Source: Candidatus Woesearchaeota archaeon
GTDB lineage: Archaea; Nanobdellota; Nanobdellia; Woesearchaeales; WJKV01
NCBI GenBank assembly: GCA_019323355.1
Contig: JAHWHI010000065.1
Location: 1-10,830, forward strand
Reading direction: 5' to 3'
DNA length: 10,830 nucleotides
Shown here: positions 6,614 through 10,830 of the stretch, piece by piece
How the letters are laid out: every line of letters begins with the position of its first letter
Numbering within the stretch: the first letter of the stretch is position 1
Notes under the pieces: model-generated
What the model saw: only the letters and a program-made list of their open reading frames with translations
Told to the model about the DNA's origin: nothing
The model's database searches: none
Position numbers and translations under genes: made by a program

Positions 6614-9600
6614 TTATCCTGTTGTATTGTACCCGAAAGTTCCTGCGCCGCTAGGTATTGTTGTCGATGCTCCGGCAGAGCCTCCTGGATTGTATCCGCT
6701 CGTAGATGCCACATCTCTTGGAAGATAATTTTCCTCGACAATCGGCTGTGCGAATGCCCACATCGGGCCAAACTCTTCAGTAGGCTCTCCTTTGTCATCC
6801 AAGATTGCTTCTCTGAAGCAGATAGATACATAATCCACTCCAGTCGGACCGTAGATCGGAACATAACCTGAAGACGATGAACCCTGCGGAACTGCAACAT
6901 CTGTATATCCTTCAAGTACCAAACAATTTGAATCACAATACGGCGTATTCACGCATATAGTGTATAATACATTAGTATCAGTCGCTCTCACCAGCCAGTT
7001 GAACTGGTACAATGTTGATCCGTCAGGCATTAACTCACGTTCAGCTTGCAGCCTTCTTGTTACAATCTGGTTGCCAGCTGTGTCAAATCCAATCTGCACA
7101 TCTTCTGGCATATCATCGTCGAGCACAGATTTACAGATCAACCTTTCCCACTCTTCTGGCCTGAACCACTCCATCTCCATCCACCTGTCAATCTCTTCCT
7201 TCCATTCAGGAACCATCGTATAAGTCCAGTTGTTGAACTTCTGGCTGTAATATTTTCCAGGACCTGTAGGTCCGTTGATCAATGTTCCAACAAATCTCTG
7301 GAACCTCTGCCTGTTCTGGATCTGTCTCTCAAGATCTCTTCCTTTCTTGCCAGCTGCAAATTCTTTTGGGACAAATGAAGTTAGGTCTGTTTCTTCGCAT
7401 GCCTGCTGGCCCCTCACTTCATAGCATGCCCAGTAACGGTACACATCTTTTCCTTGTGCGTCTGTTCCAACAGTTGAATATAATCTTACATTTCTTCCAA
7501 GATCAATATTATAATTAGCCAAAGCAATGTTATCCTGGCTTGTGACTCTGCCGTCTCTGTTTGAATCAGGCGCAAGCAGAGAGCTTTCAACAGCTCTTTG
7601 ATCTCTGTTATAGACAGCACCGTCATTATTTACATAAATATATTCTCCAAGGCCTTTGATCACACCAACATCAATGCCTGCTGTCTCTGTAAAAGGATCA
7701 AGGTTTTCTTTTACAGAAGCTCCTTCAAATCTTTTTTCATCAGTGTTCATAAACACAGCAACATCAGAATCCTCATCTCCTATGCTCGCGACAAAACCTA
7801 TCTCTCTATTGTCCTCGACTTTTCCATTATAAAGTTCATTTCCATACTGTATTAATTTAAGATTGCTCACTCTGTTAGCGCCAGTCTGCTCGTTCGGAGT
7901 TGGAGTTAATGAAGTTCCTTCTCTGTAAGCATTATAATAAACATAAGGCGATGCATATTCCTGCTGTCTTCCGTCAGCATCAGTGAACTGTCCTGAGGGA
8001 ATCTTGTAGATTTCTTCATTCCTTTGGGTACTGTCCTGGTTGACAATGAAATATTCATTTGTTTTTGGATTTTTAATCAATGCCAGGCTCTTTGTTGAAT
8101 CTGCAGGATCTGTCCAGGAATTCACAGTCTGCCATCCTTCATAGCGTGTTCCTTTCTTGCCTATATTTCCTAAGATTGGAGTTTGTCCTTCTTTTATCAG
8201 ATTATTTATATTGCCAGCGATCTCTTTCTGCTTTCCAGTTCGTATCGCTTTGATGAAATCAGCCTGCTCGTCGTTGCGTACTTTTCCTGCTTTCACATTG
8301 TTCAGGTATTCAACAATCTCTGGATTGTTTATTCCAAGTTCAGGATGGTCTGCAAGTATCTTAGAGGCTTCATCTGTTTTTCCAGCAGCGATCAGCATTG
8401 AAAGCGCTTGTCCGTCTCCGTTCTCAGCACGGAATCTTAGTGCAGCCTCTTCCTGCACTGTCAGGGAAAGCTGCGAATCTGTTCCTTTTGGATCGATCTT
8501 GCTCAGGCGTGTCTGCATTATTGTCTTTGACTGCGTATCCATCATCTGGTCCAATTGTGCTTTTGTCTTTCCTTGTGTCTGCGATGGTGCAATGCCCATT
8601 GCTTTTGCAGTCGACCGTGCATTCACAAGCTCAAACTCCTGCTTGAACTGCTGTGATGACTGGAACTCAGAAATAGGTTTTGGAGCCGCTGCAGGATCCA
8701 CATTGGCCAAAGCAGCTTTATACGCATCATAATCTTTCTGGAAATCTTCTTTTTCTTTTCTTAATTTCGCGACTTCTGCATAATCAGGCATTGGTTTCTT
8801 AAGTTCTTCAGCGATCTTCTCATCCAATTGCTCAAGATAACCTTTTGGTGCAGCTGCTGGACCTGGCGCTGCTTTCGGCGGTGCAAGCGCACCTGCATAC
8901 GCAGTGCTTATCTTCTGTGCTTCAGCAGGGTTTAATCCTCCAAGTATCTCGACACGCTGCTGGTCAAATAAGGTGCGCGCTTCTGCGCCTGTTCCTGCTG
9001 CACGTGCAGCATCTAGTTTTTTCTTAAGGTCTGTTTTTTCCTGCGGTGTCAGGCCAGAAGCATCGATCGCAGCTTCAAACTTGTCAATGTCCTGTTTTAC
9101 TTTTTCTTTCTCAACAAGATCAGCAGCAGCTGTCTGGAACTTTGCCTGGTCAGGCTCTGCTTTTGCCTTTGCAAGCAAAGCTGCTCTTGCAGCAGCACCG
9201 TCAGCACCCAACGCTTCCATCTGGCCAGCATAAGTCTCGATCCATTGCTGTCTTGCCTTTACATCCTTTTTTATCTGGTCAGGAGTTTTTGTCCTGTCAA
9301 CACCATATTTCATTGCAAGCACATCATATGATGCTTTTTCATAATCAGTAGAATCCCAGTCAGGATTCATGCTTGCTTTTGCACGCACAAGTCTCAAATC
9401 AGCTGGTGTCAGACCAGCTGCGAGCGCTTCCTGCTCTATCTTCTTCCTTCGGTCATACTCTCTTTTGATTGCATCATAATTTTTTCCTTCAATATCAATT
9501 CCATAAGTATCCTTGGCTTCCTGCCGAAGCTCTCTTTTCTTCATAAGGTCATTCAAAGCTTTCAGGTCTCGATCTTTTCCTTTATCTTTCAATGCTTGGA

Positions 9601-10750
9601 GTTCATCACGCATCCAGTTATCTCCCTCCCCATGGTCTTCATTCATAGCATTGACAACATCTGCTCGGACTTTGTTGATCTCCTCTGTTCTGCTTTTCGA
9701 GGCAAGATATTCTTTTCTTCTGGAATCAATGGTCGCTCCCAGCCTATCAGCAGCTGCAACATCACCAGCTGCAAGAGCTTTCTGCTGATTGATATATAAC
9801 TGGATTATTGCATCTTCCTGTGCTTTCAGCCTTTCCATTTCTGTCTTCTCTTTTTGCAAGGATCTCCTCAAGCCAGTGTCACTGGTCCTGGAAAGTTCTT
9901 CATCTAACTCTTGTATTCTACTTGCATAATAATTCCTATCAGCAAGATCATCACTGGCAACTGCATCTACACTTGCCTCTTCTGCTCTTCTTGTTGTATA
10001 CTGGGTTCTTAACTCAGCTACTTTTTTCCGCTGCGCTTCAAGTTTCTTCAGTTCTTTATCTAAAGCATCAGCTTCTGCAGCAAGATTCCTGTTTCTTGCA
10101 TCGTCTCTTGCTTTCTTCATTGCTTCGATATTCGTATCCAAAGTTGTGATCGAAGTATCTAATGTGGCCACAGCACCATCATAATCATATGTTTTGGCCT
10201 TGCCAGTCGCATCTGTCATCGAAGTAGAAGCTGAGGTTGCGACACTCGGTGCGCGATTCCGCAGTTCTGTGGAAGCTTTAAGCGTCTCTTCACGTTTCTT
10301 TCTTTCATCAGCAACATCCTTAACAGTAGCGGAGCTCTGGATGGTATATTCAGTAACTGGAGTAACAGTCCGGGTCTTAGGAGCGTCAGCAAACAGACTG
10401 TCTGGATGTTTGTTCCTATTGTTGTCAATTATCTTTACAAAAGTATCATAATTAACATTCTCATCCTCACCTTCGTATTGAAGTTCCTGCCATCCTCCTG
10501 CTAAAGCACCAAGATAACCCCAGTCTACATTTACTTCAATATTCTTACTTTCAGGATCCATACGCCAGTTCTCCCACTTGTCATTCCCTATCACAAGCCT
10601 CCCCTGGTTGTCGATGTACATACTTTCTATCTCGCTTCGACTATAATCTTCCTCATTCCAAATCCATCCAGCAGATACAAACACACTGTTGACTAGAACA
10701 AAAACTAGAACGATCACGACAAATATTCCAATTTTATTTTTCATATTCAT
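6614..10750 (-). CDS. Giant secreted protein with coiled-coil stalk and dockerin-loop C-terminal part
   Basis: 1378 residues, ending in TAA. Residues 1-27 are a Sec signal peptide: basic N-terminus, hydrophobic core about 8-25, and V25-S26-A27 before G28 as a type I cleavage site. Residues about 28-120 are Trp-rich and probably globular. Residues about 141-850 are mostly charged and Ala-rich helix with coiled-coil stretches (about 195-365, 385-445, 540-600, 638-685), broken by a Pro/Ala hinge (621-637). Residues 778-806 resemble one TPR-like helix pair. From about 865 the composition turns beta-rich. D1062-S-N1064-R-D1066-G-R-V-T-S-Q-D1073 is a textbook dockerin-type calcium loop. All seven cysteines lie at 1109 or later (1109, 1118, 1206, 1266, 1272, 1276, 1311). 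The last 30 residues are Gly/Ser/Thr-rich, with no membrane anchor or sorting motif. A weak AGGA lies just before the ATG, inside the previous gene; Met3 is an alternative start. The protein probably acts outside the cell as an elongated surface or fibre protein; the family is not recognised. Confidence 0.93.
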   Translation of the reverse strand: MNMKNKIGIFVVIVLVFVLVNSVFVSAGWIWNEEDYSRSEIESMYIDNQGRLVIGNDKWENWRMDPESKNIEVNVDWGYLGALAGGWQELQYEGEDENVNYDTFVKIIDNNRNKHPDSLFADAPKTRTVTPVTEYTIQSSATVKDVADERKKREETLKASTELRNRAPSVATSASTSMTDATGKAKTYDYDGAVATLDTSITTLDTNIEAMKKARDDARNRNLAAEADALDKELKKLEAQRKKVAELRTQYTTRRAEEASVDAVASDDLADRNYYASRIQELDEELSRTSDTGLRRSLQKEKTEMERLKAQEDAIIQLYINQQKALAAGDVAAADRLGATIDSRRKEYLASKSRTEEINKVRADVVNAMNEDHGEGDNWMRDELQALKDKGKDRDLKALNDLMKKRELRQEAKDTYGIDIEGKNYDAIKREYDRRKKIEQEALAAGLTPADLRLVRAKASMNPDWDSTDYEKASYDVLAMKYGVDRTKTPDQIKKDVKARQQWIETYAGQMEALGADGAAARAALLAKAKAEPDQAKFQTAAADLVEKEKVKQDIDKFEAAIDASGLTPQEKTDLKKKLDAARAAGTGAEARTLFDQQRVEILGGLNPAEAQKISTAYAGALAPPKAAPGPAAAPKGYLEQLDEKIAEELKKPMPDYAEVAKLRKEKEDFQKDYDAYKAALANVDPAAAPKPISEFQSSQQFKQEFELVNARSTAKAMGIAPSQTQGKTKAQLDQMMDTQSKTIMQTRLSKIDPKGTDSQLSLTVQEEAALRFRAENGDGQALSMLIAAGKTDEASKILADHPELGINNPEIVEYLNNVKAGKVRNDEQADFIKAIRTGKQKEIAGNINNLIKEGQTPILGNIGKKGTRYEGWQTVNSWTDPADSTKSLALIKNPKTNEYFIVNQDSTQRNEEIYKIPSGQFTDADGRQQEYASPYVYYNAYREGTSLTPTPNEQTGANRVSNLKLIQYGNELYNGKVEDNREIGFVASIGDEDSDVAVFMNTDEKRFEGASVKENLDPFTETAGIDVGVIKGLGEYIYVNNDGAVYNRDQRAVESSLLAPDSNRDGRVTSQDNIALANYNIDLGRNVRLYSTVGTDAQGKDVYRYWACYEVRGQQACEETDLTSFVPKEFAAGKKGRDLERQIQNRQRFQRFVGTLINGPTGPGKYYSQKFNNWTYTMVPEWKEEIDRWMEMEWFRPEEWERLICKSVLDDDMPEDVQIGFDTAGNQIVTRRLQAERELMPDGSTLYQFNWLVRATDTNVLYTICVNTPYCDSNCLVLEGYTDVAVPQGSSSSGYVPIYGPTGVDYVSICFREAILDDKGEPTEEFGPMWAFAQPIVEENYLPRDVASTSGYNPGGSAGASTTIPSGAGTFGYNTTG
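7532..7567 (-). other. Dockerin-type EF-hand calcium loop in the 1378-residue protein
   Basis: This stretch encodes residues 1062-1073, DSNRDGRVTSQD, followed by NIALANY. Positions 1, 3, 5 and 12 of the loop are D, N, D, D, with Gly at 6 and Val at 8, matching the dockerin type I half-repeat pattern DxNxDGxVxxxD followed by a hydrophobic helix. Only one half is obvious here; canonical dockerins have two. Calcium binding is expected from the residues. Binding to a cohesin is not implied, since no cohesin is visible in the window. Confidence 0.75.
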
Positions 10751-10830
10751 TCTATCCTGAACTCGTATGTTTTCTCGTCTTTGACAAACGGTGTTAAGTC
10801 AGTGGCACGCAATTTCAGTCTGTAAGTGCC
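10747..10830 (-). CDS. 3' end of an upstream gene, probable surface beta-sandwich protein (partial)
   Basis: Only the last 27 codons and a TGA stop are inside the window. The frame is open to the right edge and reads GTYRLKLRATDL, then ends TYEFRIE. The alternating hydrophobic and polar residues ('YRLKLRATD', 'YEFRI') look like the last strands of an extracellular Ig-like or FN3-like domain, similar in style to the C-terminal parts of its neighbours. The TGA stop overlaps the ATG of the next gene (ATGA, 10747-10750), so the two are almost certainly co-transcribed and translationally coupled. The function cannot be named from 27 residues. That this is a real coding end rests on the overlap geometry and on the same strand and style as the downstream genes. 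Confidence 0.72.
   Translation of the reverse strand, partial: GTYRLKLRATDLTPFVKDEKTYEFRIE

Noticed and set aside
6598..6936. A 112-codon minus-strand frame overlapping the end of the coiled-coil giant
   Set aside because: It is out of frame within the C-terminal domain and Gly/Ser tail of the giant protein, has no recognisable domain, and would overlap the start of the next gene.
8157..8732. A 191-codon plus-strand frame, with several others in 8183-9799
   Set aside because: These are antisense to the Ala/Lys/Glu-rich stalk of the 1378-residue protein. Their Ser/Ala/Phe/Cys-rich translations mirror that codon use, and they have no ribosome binding sites in gene-free space.
10216..10428. 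A 70-codon minus-strand frame inside the 1378-residue gene
   Set aside because: Out-of-frame reading of the start of the helical region; its Leu/Arg-rich translation shows no signal peptide or domain.

Overview
The window looks archaeal, most likely from a DPANN-type lineage such as a Woesearchaeota/Pacearchaeota-like genome. The evidence is: secreted proteins of more than 1300 residues next to each other; a pilin-like 'KRGQVTLFIIIG' leader on one of them; a Shine-Dalgarno site complementary to the archaeal 16S 3' end; N-glycosylation sequons packed into the N-terminal domains of one protein; and no housekeeping genes. TGA is used as a normal stop. The lineage call comes from remembered sequence style, not from a search.

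All coding is on the minus strand, in one tightly packed run read from right to left. At the right edge is the last 27 codons of a gene whose visible end looks like the final strands of a beta-sandwich (10747-10830). It overlaps by ATGA the gene for a 1378-residue secreted protein (6614-10750) with a long cysteine-free helical/coiled-coil stalk and a beta-rich, dockerin-loop-bearing C-terminal part. Seven bases further on is a 227-residue protein with six membrane segments (5924-6607). This overlaps by ATGA a 660-residue protein with a pilin-like or N-terminal membrane leader (3945-5927). After four bases comes a giant secreted protein (1-3940) with a signal peptide, an FN3-like domain, two Ig-like domains, and cysteine-rich modules including a dockerin-like calcium loop. 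It runs off the left edge after 1313 codons. I checked this last frame codon by codon: it is open from 3940 to the edge.

No intergenic space exceeds seven bases, so there is no room for internal promoters, RNA genes or terminators; any operon promoter lies to the right of the window. There is no tRNA, rRNA, CRISPR array, insertion sequence or plus-strand gene that I can support.

The genes probably work together at the cell surface. Three of the four substantially visible products carry an export or membrane-anchoring signal at the N-terminus, and the fourth is an integral membrane protein. Two carry a single EF-hand loop of dockerin type. The layout fits an envelope-spanning or extracellular assembly, for instance an attachment or cell-contact apparatus, but that function is inference. 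None of the proteins is recognised as having a characterised function.
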